From positions 434,001 through 498,000 of the forward strand of contig NZ_JBHUML010000005.1 of assembly GCF_042684865.1 (NCBI RefSeq): 64,000 nt of DNA, in the 5' to 3' direction. The notes beneath the pieces are model-generated. The model had not been told where the DNA came from and did not search any database. It saw nothing but the letters and a program-made list of their open reading frames with translations. The DNA comes from Salibacterium lacus (GTDB taxonomy: Bacteria; Bacillota; Bacilli; Bacillales; Marinococcaceae). This document shows positions 1-9,551 of the stretch, piece by piece (the first letter of the stretch is position 1; every line of letters starts with the position of its first letter). Position numbers and translations under genes: made by a program.

Positions 1-267
1 ACCCAGGGCGGAGGCCGTGTCCAGCACCGTACGAAACGGATCAGCATTTTCCACCCCGGCCTTGTAGTAGGATCCGTAAGAGGAAACCTCCAGCCCGGCT
101 TCTTTTGTTTTCTCCGCCGTACGGGCGGCAGCCGACGTGTCACCGGGCGGGACGTGCACATCACCGCCCCATTCAATACTGTGAAGTTCGGCCTGCGAGG
201 CCAGTTCTATGATCTCATCCACCGACTTCTCCCGAAACGTCACGGAACACACTCCTGTTTTCCACAT
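1..267 (-). CDS. Sugar phosphate isomerase/epimerase, partial (C-terminus off the window)
   Basis: Only the first 89 residues are present, starting MWKTGVCSVTFREKSVDEII at 267; the rest lies beyond position 1. The pattern of a short first strand, then a helix feeding a strand of the HSIEWGGDVHV type, is the N-terminus of the xylose isomerase-like TIM-barrel family (AP endonuclease 2 fold). These proteins isomerise or epimerise sugars or inositols in the cytoplasm. The start lies 4 bp after the stop of the DUF2264 gene, so it is translationally linked as the last visible gene of the polysaccharide operon. That supports a role in converting the imported sugar; the exact substrate cannot be read from this fragment. 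Confidence 0.8.
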   Translation of the reverse strand, partial: MWKTGVCSVTFREKSVDEIIELASQAELHSIEWGGDVHVPPGDTSAAARTAEKTKEAGLEVSSYGSYYKAGVENADPFRTVLDTASALG

Positions 268-271
268 CGCT

Positions 272-2113
272 TTACTCCTCCAATCTCGATCTCAGTGTCG
301 CTTCTGTCTTCCCGTCATACACAATCTCCGCTGATCCACCGGAGGGACGGATCATGTCCGGCACTTCATCCGGCATATTGCTGCCGGCATACACGGCGGT
401 GCCGTACCAGACCGGACCGTCCTCTCCGGAGAGACGTGACACGGCGGCAGGCAGTACGGCCGGCGCGGCATACAGCAGGTTCGTATTCGGCTCGGTCCGG
501 CCCGCTTCCAGAAGACGTTCCCCGCTTAAGTCCGCGACCACACTGATGCCCGCGGGCAGCTCAACAGACAGGACGTGATCGTTCTCTTCTATGTCCGGCT
601 GTATATCCGGAAGCGGCTTTTGTCCGTCCACATCGATCGGCACCGAAAAGCCTCCATCTCTGGCATCAAGCGGCCGCCGGGCATGAATCCGGTGCACCCG
701 CACCTGCCACGGCCACGCCGCCAGCAGCCACGTTTCCACGTCAACATCACGCCACGGCTTCCAGTGCGAATACAGCACGCCGTCCTCCCAATCGGTCACC
801 TCGGTCCGCCGCCGTCCGCGGTAATACCCATCCTCTTCGCTGAAGGCAAGCATCGAATCAAACGCCCCCTGCTCCGGGCCGAACACTCCCTTAGGCACGT
901 GAAATCCAAACCGGGTCGAGTAGGCGAACTTCGCGTACTTGCTGTCATTGTGGGCGTGTTCGCTGGACAAGTACTGCCCCGACACAAGACTGAACACATG
1001 ACTGCCTTCCCTCATCATCGTCATCCGCGGCGCGGCAAGCTTTTTCACCCGCTCAAGCTGCGGCATCGGCTTTTCCTCCGCCTGCCAGAACGCATGCTCT
1101 TCCGGGAGCGCCAACACAAGAAATGTTTTCAGCGCCCAGTACGGCGACCCGGGGGAATTATAATTTTCAGCCATGATCAGGTTCGGATACACGTACCCAA
1201 TCGTGAGCAGCCCATCGCCAGAGAAAACCGGCTGCTCCATCCACCACCGTATATGCCGCATGATAAGCCCTTTTGCCACACCAACGTCCACCTCCGGAAG
1301 CTCCGCATACACACACGCACTCCAAAACGACACCTGCGCAAAACGATACGTCAAGCTGCGCCCGAACGGCAACGCCGAGCCATCATCTGAAAACCAATAA
1401 ATAAAATCATCGGCAAAACGCGCTGCGCGCTTTTTATACAGTTCCGCCCGCTCCGGATCCTTATCTTTCTGCAGCGCCGCATACAACAGACCATAAAAGT
1501 GGAAGCCAAACGATATATAATAGTCCCACTGCTCCACCGGTCCATCCGAGTACCAGCCGTCCCCTTGATAACAGGACTCGATGAAATCAAACGATTCCTG
1601 CTGTTTCTCCTCATCGATCGGCAGGCCGACCGCGTCAAATCCTGTATTCACGAGTATACGGAAAAAATGCCAGTTATTGTCCACTACATCGTATTGATTA
1701 ATCTGGTCGAGCCACTGATAAAGATTATGCCGCTCCGTTTCCGTAAGCGGTGTCCACAGTTTTCCCGGAATCATGGCAAGACCAAACCCGATTGCCGCCA
1801 TCTCCACCAGCCGCTGATCAATGCCGTGCACCCAGCCCCAGAATTCAGGGTGCTCCGGATTGGTTCCGTTTTTGATTCCTTCCAGATGGCGCTCCCAGTA
1901 ATCGTTCCACACTCCGCCGGCCGCAGCCGGAACAAGACCCCACAGCACCCGCGAGAACGCTTCCATCTCCGCGATATCAGCCCCGAAATGGGCACTCGTC
2001 GCACCGAGCGGTATCCTTGCTTTCCCTTCGCTGAAGTATGGGTCCAGCGGTTCAAGGATACGCTCCAGCAGCTCTTCCATATCCCGGCGCGACTGTATTT
2101 TGTTTTCTTTCAT
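272..2113 (-). CDS. DUF2264 domain-containing protein
   Basis: 613 residues from the ATG at 2113 (MKENKIQSRRDMEELLERIL), preceded by GAGGTGAAGCAA as ribosome binding site; the frame is open further upstream but that part overlaps the response-regulator gene. The protein has no signal peptide, so it is probably cytosolic. The N-terminal two thirds is rich in Trp/Tyr/His and helical, as in (alpha/alpha)6-barrel carbohydrate-active proteins (for example VDNNWHFFRILVN and the SEHAHNDSKYAKF segment near the middle), and it matches the DUF2264 family as I know it. Such proteins sit in polysaccharide-utilisation loci. Position between the YesN-type regulator and a sugar isomerase suggests it acts on imported oligosaccharides. 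The catalytic activity is not established from sequence. Confidence 0.85.
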   Translation of the reverse strand: MKENKIQSRRDMEELLERILEPLDPYFSEGKARIPLGATSAHFGADIAEMEAFSRVLWGLVPAAAGGVWNDYWERHLEGIKNGTNPEHPEFWGWVHGIDQRLVEMAAIGFGLAMIPGKLWTPLTETERHNLYQWLDQINQYDVVDNNWHFFRILVNTGFDAVGLPIDEEKQQESFDFIESCYQGDGWYSDGPVEQWDYYISFGFHFYGLLYAALQKDKDPERAELYKKRAARFADDFIYWFSDDGSALPFGRSLTYRFAQVSFWSACVYAELPEVDVGVAKGLIMRHIRWWMEQPVFSGDGLLTIGYVYPNLIMAENYNSPGSPYWALKTFLVLALPEEHAFWQAEEKPMPQLERVKKLAAPRMTMMREGSHVFSLVSGQYLSSEHAHNDSKYAKFAYSTRFGFHVPKGVFGPEQGAFDSMLAFSEEDGYYRGRRRTEVTDWEDGVLYSHWKPWRDVDVETWLLAAWPWQVRVHRIHARRPLDARDGGFSVPIDVDGQKPLPDIQPDIEENDHVLSVELPAGISVVADLSGERLLEAGRTEPNTNLLYAAPAVLPAAVSRLSGEDGPVWYGTAVYAGSNMPDEVPDMIRPSGGSAEIVYDGKTEATLRSRLEE

Positions 2114-2123
2114 TTGCTTCACC

Positions 2124-3674
2124 TCATTTGTCTTTTCGGTATTGTTTCGGCGGCATTCCGCTGAATTTCCTGAATAATTTGGCAAAATAACTCGTGTTAT
2201 CATACCCGATGGATAGGGCGATATCATCTACGGTATGGTTGGTATACAAAAGATCATGCGCCGCCTGTTCCATCTTTTTCTTCGTCGTGTATTCTACAAA
2301 GGTCTCCCCGGTTTCCTGCTTAAAGATCCGGCTGAAGTGGCTTGGATTGAGATGGAGGTGGTTGGCCGCGCCTTCCATCGTGATTTTCTGGTCCAGATGG
2401 GTCTCCACGTACTTTTTCGCTTCCCAGATTTCCCGGCGGTCCGAGCTTTCCCGGAGATGGGCGGCGAGCATCATCTTCTTTTTGATATAGGCGTCCAGGT
2501 ACGCACGCAGTTCGCCGATATGACGCAGCGCATGGATCTCGCTGTACAGCACGGACGACGGCTTGTCGCTGTAGTGCTGCAGCGACTGATATTTGAGATC
2601 GATATCGATCAGGATTTTGTGAATCCAGCTTTTCACCTGTTCGGGATTCCATGCCTTATCCCTTATCTCGTTCATCCATGACTGCAGCCAGTTCTCTGCA
2701 GCTTGTGCGTCTTCTTCGGTAATCATTTTCTTCACGTCATATAATGCTGTCGTATAATGCATGAAAATATCATCATGACCGGATTTCAATGTCAGCTGAT
2801 CCACGGTGAAAACACCCGGTTCCGTAATGTAAAACCATCCGCCGCCCGACGGGGCTACCTGCTCAAGCGACGTCCGCAGTTCCTCCCAGCTTCCGGCATG
2901 CTCTCCTGTCACAAAGACAAGCGACTGCCCGGTTTCGCGCTGGACGTACCGTTGTATCTTCGTCAGCTGCATCGAGACTTCCTCTGCCGTCATACCGCGG
3001 TGATAAGGAAAAAACCAGTACATCTCACCAGGGGAAGCGATCACGTAATCGCCATACCCTTCCTCAAACATGGCATGGCCGGCCGCCTCGACGATGGATT
3101 CCGTCCCCTCTTCCTGCACCTCGAGAAACCTCCCGGCCACCGGCACGTAACGGGTGGTATCAAACGAGAGAGACAGAACATCCGACCGTTCTTCCGTACC
3201 TTGCAGGAACGAGTGAATCCACTCTTTTTTCAGCGGCTTTTTCGAATACTCCACGAAAGTCTGGAGTGCATCGATATGCGTCCGGTCCGCCTGCTGTTCT
3301 TCCAGCTTCTTTTTCAGCTGCTGCACGGCTTCAAGCAGCATGCCGGGTTCCAGGGTTTCTTTTAAAATGTAATCCCCAACGTACAGCCGCAGCGCCTTTC
3401 TCGCATACTCGAAATCATCGTGGCACGTAATGATGATGGATTCGAGTGCCGGATTGACGGCGCGTACCTTTTCAATCAACTCGAGACCATCCATCCCGGG
3501 CATGCTGATATCGGTGATGACCATATCCGGCATATCTTCACGGGCCGATGTCCATGCCTCCATCCCTGTTGCACATCGGGCCGTTACCTCAAGTCCGTGT
3601 TCTTCCCAGGGTACGCATTGATACATAAACTCAAGCATCTGGTAATTATCTTCTGCCAGCAGTACTTTCATCAC
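2124..3674 (-). CDS. Response regulator, AraC-type output (YesN-like)
   Basis: 516 residues. The N-terminal receiver domain (about 1-125) has the acidic pair E8-D9, the phospho-acceptor D55 in MVITDISMPG, and a later KETLEPG lysine. A middle region of roughly 280 residues is of YesN type, and the last 100 residues form an AraC double helix-turn-helix (HLHLNPSHFSRIFKQETGE and the IALSIGYDNTSYFAKLFRKF signature). It is the DNA-binding partner of the kinase encoded just upstream; the two reading frames overlap by 29 bp, which implies translational coupling. It lies in the same operon as the transporter, so it probably activates this polysaccharide locus in response to extracellular sugar. Confidence 0.95.
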   Translation of the reverse strand: MMKVLLAEDNYQMLEFMYQCVPWEEHGLEVTARCATGMEAWTSAREDMPDMVITDISMPGMDGLELIEKVRAVNPALESIIITCHDDFEYARKALRLYVGDYILKETLEPGMLLEAVQQLKKKLEEQQADRTHIDALQTFVEYSKKPLKKEWIHSFLQGTEERSDVLSLSFDTTRYVPVAGRFLEVQEEGTESIVEAAGHAMFEEGYGDYVIASPGEMYWFFPYHRGMTAEEVSMQLTKIQRYVQRETGQSLVFVTGEHAGSWEELRTSLEQVAPSGGGWFYITEPGVFTVDQLTLKSGHDDIFMHYTTALYDVKKMITEEDAQAAENWLQSWMNEIRDKAWNPEQVKSWIHKILIDIDLKYQSLQHYSDKPSSVLYSEIHALRHIGELRAYLDAYIKKKMMLAAHLRESSDRREIWEAKKYVETHLDQKITMEGAANHLHLNPSHFSRIFKQETGETFVEYTTKKKMEQAAHDLLYTNHTVDDIALSIGYDNTSYFAKLFRKFSGMPPKQYRKDK

Positions 3675-5481
3675 CCATCAACCCCCTTTGACTTCTTGGA
3701 AAACGCATGAATACCGTGGTCCCTTCCCTCTCTTTACTGTCGAGGTCCATAAACAGGGCAGTTCCATACGTTAATTTCATTCGATCATATACATTTTTCA
3801 ACCCAATGCCGAACATGCTGTTTTTCTGATTCATATAATCGCGGACGATATCCTCTTTGTTTACAAACAGTGCCCGCTTGATTCCTGACAGTTTCTCCGG
3901 TTCCAGCCCTTTGCCGTTGTCGGTCACCTCGATGCAGAGCATGGCGCCTTCGGTCCACGTCCGGATCCGGATACGGCCCGGCGCAGCGGGAAGGCCATGA
4001 TAGCATGCATTTTCAATGACAGGCTGCAGAATGAACTGCGGGACTTTTTCTCCCAAGGTGTCGGCGTCCAGTTCCTGCTCGAGCTCCACCGGATACTTTC
4101 TCATCGGATTAATCAGCTTTACGTACTCGTCCAGCTGTTTGGACTCTTCCTCGAGCGTCACCCATTCCGATCCGCGGTAAATCGCGCGCAGCAGTGTACT
4201 GAGCGAAGTGATCAGCTTCGCGTTTTCGGTGCTGCCGTCTTTGAGCATCTGAATCCGGATCGTATTTAAAATATTAAATAAAAAATGCGGCTGAATCTTC
4301 GACTGCAGCACTTCCATTTCCGCTTTGCGTTTCATCGCCTGCTCGGTTTTGGTCTCCTGGATCGTTTCCTGGATCCGGTCAAGCATATGGTCAAACGACG
4401 TCGACAGTCTCCCGATTTCATCGTTTCGCTGCAATTCGTTGCGCATGTCAAGATGTCCCTGCTCTACTTTTTCCGCCGTGTACACAAGACGCTGAATCGG
4501 CCGGAAAAAGCGGTGGATCACAAACAGCATAATCAGGATAAACAGCAGAAACGCACCTGCCTGGATGAAGAAATTCTGCTGGTAGGCCCGGTCGAGACTG
4601 CTTGCGGCCTGCTGGTACGGCACGTAACTGACAAGACTCCAGTCGCGCTGCTCGAATCCCTGTCTGACGAGCACGTGGTCTTTCCCTTCTTCCATAGATG
4701 TGATGAAGGTTTCCGCTCCGTTGTGCTCTTGATCTCCATAAGGAAATTCCTGCCCCGGCACGTAGTCTTCATTTCCATACAACACTCTTCCTTCACGGTC
4801 CAAAAGAAGATTACGGCGTCCCACGTCTTCATCTGCCAAAAGCGCCCGGTCCAGCTCAGTACGACTGATACGTGCGAATAAATAAGCCGTCGTCTCGCCG
4901 TTATAGTCCGTCAACCGGCGCGCAAGCAGCAGCGGAGAATTCACAGACTCTTCGGAAAATGTACTCTCTCCGAGCAGAGCGGCAGGTCCGAGCCAGCGCA
5001 CCTGAAAGGAGGAGAATTCCTCCATCTGGCTTTGAAAATCTTTATAAAGCGGCTTCTCCTCCGTAAAAGCCGGTTTCCAGCCGGATCCCGACATCACCTG
5101 CTGTTCATCCGCACTTACAATCGATAGCGAAATATTATGATTTCTCGCTAATGAACCGAGGCGGTTATTGATTTCAAGAATCTGCCTCGCCCCCAGTTTG
5201 TCATTGCGGAGGTTTGAAATCATCGGCTGAATATCATTATTGAATGTGGCATCATTCATCGTCTGAATGACGTTATCCATCAAGTTGGAGACATTCGCCT
5301 CTGTCAGTTCCGATGCATTCTCTTCACTCTGGATCAGCCGCTCCCGTAAAATCTGGGAACTGGAAATGTTCAGATTGATAACACTGAATACCATCGGCAG
5401 CAGCATACAGATGACAACCCAGATGAACAGTTTCTGTTTAAAAGAAAAACTGTTGCGGAACCAACTCACGACCCTTTTCAT
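3646..5481 (-). CDS. Sensor histidine kinase (YesM-like, HisKA_7/His_kinase family)
   Basis: 611 residues. TM helix 1 is at about 18-40, followed by an extracytoplasmic sensor domain of about 250 residues, TM helix 2 (FLLFILIMLFVIHRFF) near 305-320, and a HAMP linker. The phospho-acceptor motif QPHFLFNILNT contains H399, and the C-terminal ATPase domain carries the N box (QPVIENACYHG) and G box (VTDNGKGL). This is the LytS/YesM-type kinase architecture found with AraC-type regulators in carbohydrate loci. The extracellular domain probably senses a sugar or a loaded binding protein. It overlaps its response-regulator gene and follows the heparinase-like gene by 23 bp. Confidence 0.95.
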   Translation of the reverse strand: MKRVVSWFRNSFSFKQKLFIWVVICMLLPMVFSVINLNISSSQILRERLIQSEENASELTEANVSNLMDNVIQTMNDATFNNDIQPMISNLRNDKLGARQILEINNRLGSLARNHNISLSIVSADEQQVMSGSGWKPAFTEEKPLYKDFQSQMEEFSSFQVRWLGPAALLGESTFSEESVNSPLLLARRLTDYNGETTAYLFARISRTELDRALLADEDVGRRNLLLDREGRVLYGNEDYVPGQEFPYGDQEHNGAETFITSMEEGKDHVLVRQGFEQRDWSLVSYVPYQQAASSLDRAYQQNFFIQAGAFLLFILIMLFVIHRFFRPIQRLVYTAEKVEQGHLDMRNELQRNDEIGRLSTSFDHMLDRIQETIQETKTEQAMKRKAEMEVLQSKIQPHFLFNILNTIRIQMLKDGSTENAKLITSLSTLLRAIYRGSEWVTLEEESKQLDEYVKLINPMRKYPVELEQELDADTLGEKVPQFILQPVIENACYHGLPAAPGRIRIRTWTEGAMLCIEVTDNGKGLEPEKLSGIKRALFVNKEDIVRDYMNQKNSMFGIGLKNVYDRMKLTYGTALFMDLDSKEREGTTVFMRFPRSQRGLMGDESTAGRR

Positions 5482-5504
5482 ACGGATACCCCTCTGCCTC
5501 CTGT

Positions 5505-7259
5505 TCAGGAAAATGAAAACGTTATCTTTATTATACCTGTTTGCGGCGGGTAATGGACATGCAATTTCAATAATTGATAGAATTCTTTCCTGCCGCTGTG
5601 ATTAATGAAATGCTCCCTTGTCATCACCGGGCGTAGCTGAACAGGGTCATAGCGGATCTGCATGCCATCTGCAGCAATAACTCCCGCTTCCTCTTCTTTC
5701 CAGGGCAGATCCCCTAGAATAAACTGTTCCGTGACACCGTTCGGAGGGGTTTCAAGTTCATAGGCATCCAGGATTTCAAGCACAGGCTTCTCTTTTTTGT
5801 ACCAGCTGAACGTCCGGTGAAAGGAGGTCAACCCCGAAACGGGGTACGTATCTTTGAGCTCGAGCCCGTAAAGAAGAAGTGATTCGTCCTGCACCGTCTT
5901 TGTCTGCACGGCTTTTCTATCCCTGCCTTGTGTCTGCCAGCTTCCGTTTATCACCGGCAGGGAGTGGCCGAGGGCGTGATTCGTGATAAACGTGTACCTT
6001 TTCTCGTCAAAATACCCTTTTTGGTATAACCCCGCTCCCAGATCTTTCAGAAACGTCTCCCCGTTTTTCATCATGATCATGTGGCCGACGTCATTGTGGT
6101 TATGCGGTTCATCGTTATGCCCGCCTTTTGCCGCGAATGCATAGTGATCTTCTCCCGAACGAAAGCGGGACACCACCCACTGGGAAGCATCCATCACTTC
6201 GTCTTTTTCTTCCCACTCCCTGCCCTCGAGCGTTTCATCCAGCCATATCCACTCGCGCAGAAGCGGCGCCCACCGCGCGCAGTGATCAGCCGTATAGGGC
6301 TTGCGGAGATGGTAATCGGGAACCGTTACATCTGAGAAGCATTGGTGCAGGTAATGGCTCAATCCAAGAGGTACCGACTGCTCCGGCACGCAGTCCGAAA
6401 AAGGAATCACTTTATTACGGTATAAAAACGCGTTCTGCTGAAAACGCGCAATCTGATGGACTTTCTCCTTTTGGAACAGGTCGATCCGCCCTTGCGTTTC
6501 TGCAAGCAGCAGATCGGCAAAATACACGAAAAATCCAAAGCCGTACTGCCAGTATTGGCAGCCTTCCAGGCACACGCCGTCTTCGTTGAATCCGCTCAGA
6601 AAATAGTCCATCGTCCGTATATTCCGCTCAAGGATGGCATCCAGCACCTCCCCGTCCTCCAGCAGATGCATCGCAGCTGATCCGACCGAACCGGCACACA
6701 CAGCCGCCCAGTTATGATCCACGGTCTCCCAGTGATGTGTATGCGAAAGAAAAGGGTGCAGCACCCGTTTCTGCACCTCTTCTTCGATTCTCCGGCAGAG
6801 CGGTTCTCCCAGGCTTGTCCCAAGGATGCTTTTTATTTCGCTCAGCGCAAACCCTGTCTCTGCTGCGAACAGATCGATTGTATACGGATCGTCGTCTTTG
6901 ATATGGGCGGGCAGACACCACGTGTATTCTGAGCATACTGCTTTTATTTCTTCCCGGAGACCTTTCTCAAACGGCTCTTTCTCCGGATGAAGCAGGGTCA
7001 TCAAGGCAAACGTGTTCAACCGGTGCCTTCTATGAAAATAAACGGCTTCGTATTCCTTACGGGACCCGGTCTCTTCAAACAACCGGAATAAATCATCGGT
7101 TAACGGCGGTGTTCCGCGGTTAATGAGTTGTTCGGCTTCGCTTTCCACTTCTGCGGCAGGTGCCTGCCAGGCCGGATAGAACGGACGCTCGTTCCACCAT
7201 TTTCTCTCCAGTACGTTAGATGGCAGAAGCCGTTCTCCCTTTTTTCGTGAAAACAGCAT
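5505..7259 (-). CDS. Heparinase II/III family polysaccharide lyase-like protein
   Basis: 584 residues, no signal peptide, so probably cytosolic. The N-terminal half is a helical toroid (typical heparinase II/III N-domain, with TVDHNWAAVCAGSVGSAA). The C-terminal half begins with the beta-sandwich signature AAKGGHNDEPHNHNDVGHM, where the His/Asn cluster matches the catalytic and metal-binding segment of this superfamily (PL12/15/17/21 type). These enzymes cleave uronic-acid-containing oligosaccharides by beta-elimination. The gene lies between the solute-binding lipoprotein and the kinase, 64 bp after the former, so it probably processes the imported product. The exact polysaccharide lyase family and substrate cannot be decided here. 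Confidence 0.87.
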   Translation of the reverse strand: MLFSRKKGERLLPSNVLERKWWNERPFYPAWQAPAAEVESEAEQLINRGTPPLTDDLFRLFEETGSRKEYEAVYFHRRHRLNTFALMTLLHPEKEPFEKGLREEIKAVCSEYTWCLPAHIKDDDPYTIDLFAAETGFALSEIKSILGTSLGEPLCRRIEEEVQKRVLHPFLSHTHHWETVDHNWAAVCAGSVGSAAMHLLEDGEVLDAILERNIRTMDYFLSGFNEDGVCLEGCQYWQYGFGFFVYFADLLLAETQGRIDLFQKEKVHQIARFQQNAFLYRNKVIPFSDCVPEQSVPLGLSHYLHQCFSDVTVPDYHLRKPYTADHCARWAPLLREWIWLDETLEGREWEEKDEVMDASQWVVSRFRSGEDHYAFAAKGGHNDEPHNHNDVGHMIMMKNGETFLKDLGAGLYQKGYFDEKRYTFITNHALGHSLPVINGSWQTQGRDRKAVQTKTVQDESLLLYGLELKDTYPVSGLTSFHRTFSWYKKEKPVLEILDAYELETPPNGVTEQFILGDLPWKEEEAGVIAADGMQIRYDPVQLRPVMTREHFINHSGRKEFYQLLKLHVHYPPQTGIIKITFSFS

Positions 7260-7285
7260 GGTTCACCTTCTCTCTAAACAGGAGG

Positions 7286-7316
7286 AAGGATCAGGGTCGT
7301 ATGGACCCTCATCCTT
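7286..7316 (-). other. Intercistronic hairpin after the solute-binding protein gene
   Basis: An inverted repeat AAGGAT..GGGTC / GACCC..ATCCTT with a 4-nt loop lies between the binding-protein stop codon (7324) and the next ribosome binding site. There is no T-run after it on the minus strand. Such stem-loops often stabilise the upstream mRNA or partly attenuate transcription, so that binding protein is made in excess over downstream gene products. That role is inferred from position. Confidence 0.6.
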
Positions 7317-7323
7317 CGTTTTG

Positions 7324-8670
7324 TTATTCTGCGTTATTATCGATAATCTCCTGTGCTGCTTCGTCCGCATTCTGTATCGTCGTCTCCAGATCCTGTTCCC
7401 CGAGAAGGAAGGCGTCCGTTTCGCTCATGTAGGCGTCTTCCACCTCTCCGATATAGGTTGGAGGGATGTTAAGCGGTGCAGCTTCCGATGTTTCCAGCAC
7501 GTTGATAAGAGATTCCGTGTCGACTTTGTCCGGAGCAGCACCTGCCTGAACAAGGTTATCGACGACTTCCTGCAGATCAGCGTCCTTGTAGGCCGGCAAA
7601 TATTTTCCCTGTTCCTGGATACCTTCGGTCGTGTACCAGCGGATGAATTCAAACGCTGCGTCCTTGTTCTTGGAGCCGGAATAAACGGAAAGGAAATCAG
7701 CACCGGCCGGCGTCGTAACCGGATCTCCCTCTTCCGCTTTCGGGTACGGAGCAAACGAGACATTGAACGGTGACGGACTGCCGTCAATACCGCCTGCTTC
7801 ACTGATCATCCAGCTTCCCGTCAAGATACTTGCCGCAGACTCGTTGAAAAACTGATCCCGGTACGACAGTTCCTGGGATATTGTGTTGTCATACGGCACG
7901 GCGGATCCATCTTCATGACCCCGCTGCCTGATTTCAAGCGACTGTCTTATCTTCTCGCTGTCGATATTGGACGTCGTTCCGTCATCTTTGACAAGGTTGC
8001 TGTTTTCCGGCTGGTTGAATGCTGCCAGTTTGACGTAATCGACCCACGTATGGAAGTACGTGCCATACATCTTATTGGCGCCTTCGCCTTCAGACAACTG
8101 GTCGGCATAATCCATGAAGTCGCTCCACGTCCATTCGGTCGGAAGTTCCAGATTATTTTCGTCCAGTTTATCCTGGTTCATCATGACAAAGTGCATATTA
8201 TATTTTCCCGGCAGCGCATAACGCTCACCGTCCACGGCTGTATTGACACGGTAATCTTCATCAAAATTGAACCCTGCTTCATCAATATAACTATTCAGTG
8301 GTTCAAACATGCCTTGGCTCACCCGCTGGGCATAGTTGGAGGCATCGTTGACCATGATGACATCGAGCTGGTCCCCTGACGCTGCAGCGAGGTCAATCTG
8401 CTGCATCGTTTCGTTGGCATCATTGTTTTCCGGTGTCACCGACTCCACGTTAATGTTCGGATGATCTTCCTCAAATGAGGCAATCACGTCGTCCCAGTTG
8501 TCCTGTTCTTCATTGTACCAATGGTGGAGACGAATCGTGACTTCCTCCCCGGAAGATCCGCCATCCCCGCCGTCTGATGAATCAGAAGCTTCCTGATCTC
8601 CGCCTCCGGAACATGCCGCCAGTGTCGCAAGTAGAAATGTCCCCGACAGTGTTAACAGTGATTTTTTCAT
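7324..8670 (-). CDS. ABC transporter extracellular solute-binding lipoprotein (sugar)
   Basis: 448 residues beginning with a lipoprotein signal peptide, MKKSLLTLSGTFLLATLAAC, whose Cys20 is the lipidation site, followed by a Gly/Ser/Asp-rich linker. The mature part has the family 1 solute-binding signature (VTIRLHHWYNEEQDNWDDVIASF and the WTWSDFMDYADQLSEG region), as in bacterial sugar-binding proteins. It captures an oligosaccharide on the outer face of the membrane and hands it to the two permeases encoded immediately upstream. No ATPase gene is present here, so a shared MsmX-type ATPase elsewhere probably energises the system, as is usual in bacilli. The start is preceded by AAGGGGGAATTATA. 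Confidence 0.95.
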   Translation of the reverse strand: MKKSLLTLSGTFLLATLAACSGGGDQEASDSSDGGDGGSSGEEVTIRLHHWYNEEQDNWDDVIASFEEDHPNINVESVTPENNDANETMQQIDLAAASGDQLDVIMVNDASNYAQRVSQGMFEPLNSYIDEAGFNFDEDYRVNTAVDGERYALPGKYNMHFVMMNQDKLDENNLELPTEWTWSDFMDYADQLSEGEGANKMYGTYFHTWVDYVKLAAFNQPENSNLVKDDGTTSNIDSEKIRQSLEIRQRGHEDGSAVPYDNTISQELSYRDQFFNESAASILTGSWMISEAGGIDGSPSPFNVSFAPYPKAEEGDPVTTPAGADFLSVYSGSKNKDAAFEFIRWYTTEGIQEQGKYLPAYKDADLQEVVDNLVQAGAAPDKVDTESLINVLETSEAAPLNIPPTYIGEVEDAYMSETDAFLLGEQDLETTIQNADEAAQEIIDNNAE

Positions 8671-8700
8671 TATAATTCCCCCTTCATTATAGTTAAAAGG

Positions 8701-9537
8701 TTACCCTTTTACTCCCCCTCGTGCGATTCCTTCAATAACGTATTTCTGGCCGATGATGAAAATAATGATCAGCGGCAGAATGGCCGACACCGACCCTGCC
8801 ATAATCAAACTGTATAACTCCCCGCTGCTCGTCGAGAAACGCTCAATCGCCAGCTGAATCGTTGACAAATCGTCCGACCGCAGAAAGATAAGCGGCCCCT
8901 GATAGTCGTTCCACGTCCAGATAAACCGGAGAATGGCGTAGGTCGAAATCGCTGGAATCATCATCGGCACAACAACTTTGTAAAAGATCGTAAAATGCGA
9001 AGCTCCGTCCATTTTCGCCGCATCAATGTAGTCATCCTGAATACTGGAGAAAAACTGCCTCAATAGAAACGTTCCAAGCACACTGAAACTGTTCAGCAAA
9101 ATCAACCCAAGGTGCGTGTCAAACAGGTTGAGCACCCGGTACATCATGAACTGCGGCACAAGGATAGCCTGCGCCGGAATCAAAAAGGTAGCAAGCACGA
9201 TCAGAAACAGCGCATCTCTTCCTTTAAAGTGAATTTTGGAAAATCCGTACGCCGCCAGCGCGGAAACGGTTACAGAAAGCAGCGTTGTCAGCACCGTTAC
9301 TTTGATGGAGTTCCAGTAGTACAAAATGAAAGGCTGCTCCCCGAACCACACGCGGCGGTAATTGTCCCATTTCCAGTCCGACGGTATCCATTCAATCGGA
9401 TACGAAAACACATTCGTTTCTGCCTTCAGGGACGCGGACAGCATCCAGATAAACGGCATCAGAAACAACAGTCCGATCGCGAACATAATAATGGTAATGA
9501 TAACTTTTTTCGTATTCAGCCTGCGCAGACGATTCAC
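8701..9537 (-). CDS. Carbohydrate ABC transporter permease, MalG type
   Basis: 278 residues with six predicted membrane helices and the inner-membrane permease EAA loop (DAAKMDGASHFTIFYKVVVPMMIPA), which contacts the ATPase. It starts at a GTG codon at 9537 behind GGGGGTGA. It pairs with the MalF-type permease ending 14 bp upstream and with the lipoprotein 30 bp downstream, giving the standard permease-permease-binding protein order of CUT1 sugar importers. No substrate assignment is possible from the permease alone. Confidence 0.95.
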   Translation of the reverse strand: MNRLRRLNTKKVIITIIMFAIGLLFLMPFIWMLSASLKAETNVFSYPIEWIPSDWKWDNYRRVWFGEQPFILYYWNSIKVTVLTTLLSVTVSALAAYGFSKIHFKGRDALFLIVLATFLIPAQAILVPQFMMYRVLNLFDTHLGLILLNSFSVLGTFLLRQFFSSIQDDYIDAAKMDGASHFTIFYKVVVPMMIPAISTYAILRFIWTWNDYQGPLIFLRSDDLSTIQLAIERFSTSSGELYSLIMAGSVSAILPLIIIFIIGQKYVIEGIARGGVKG

Positions 9538-9551
9538 TATCTTTCACCCCC

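Noticed and set aside
5513..5528. cre-like ATGAAAACGTTATCTT
   Set aside because: It lies inside the 3' end of the heparinase-like coding sequence with one mismatch and has no promoter around it.
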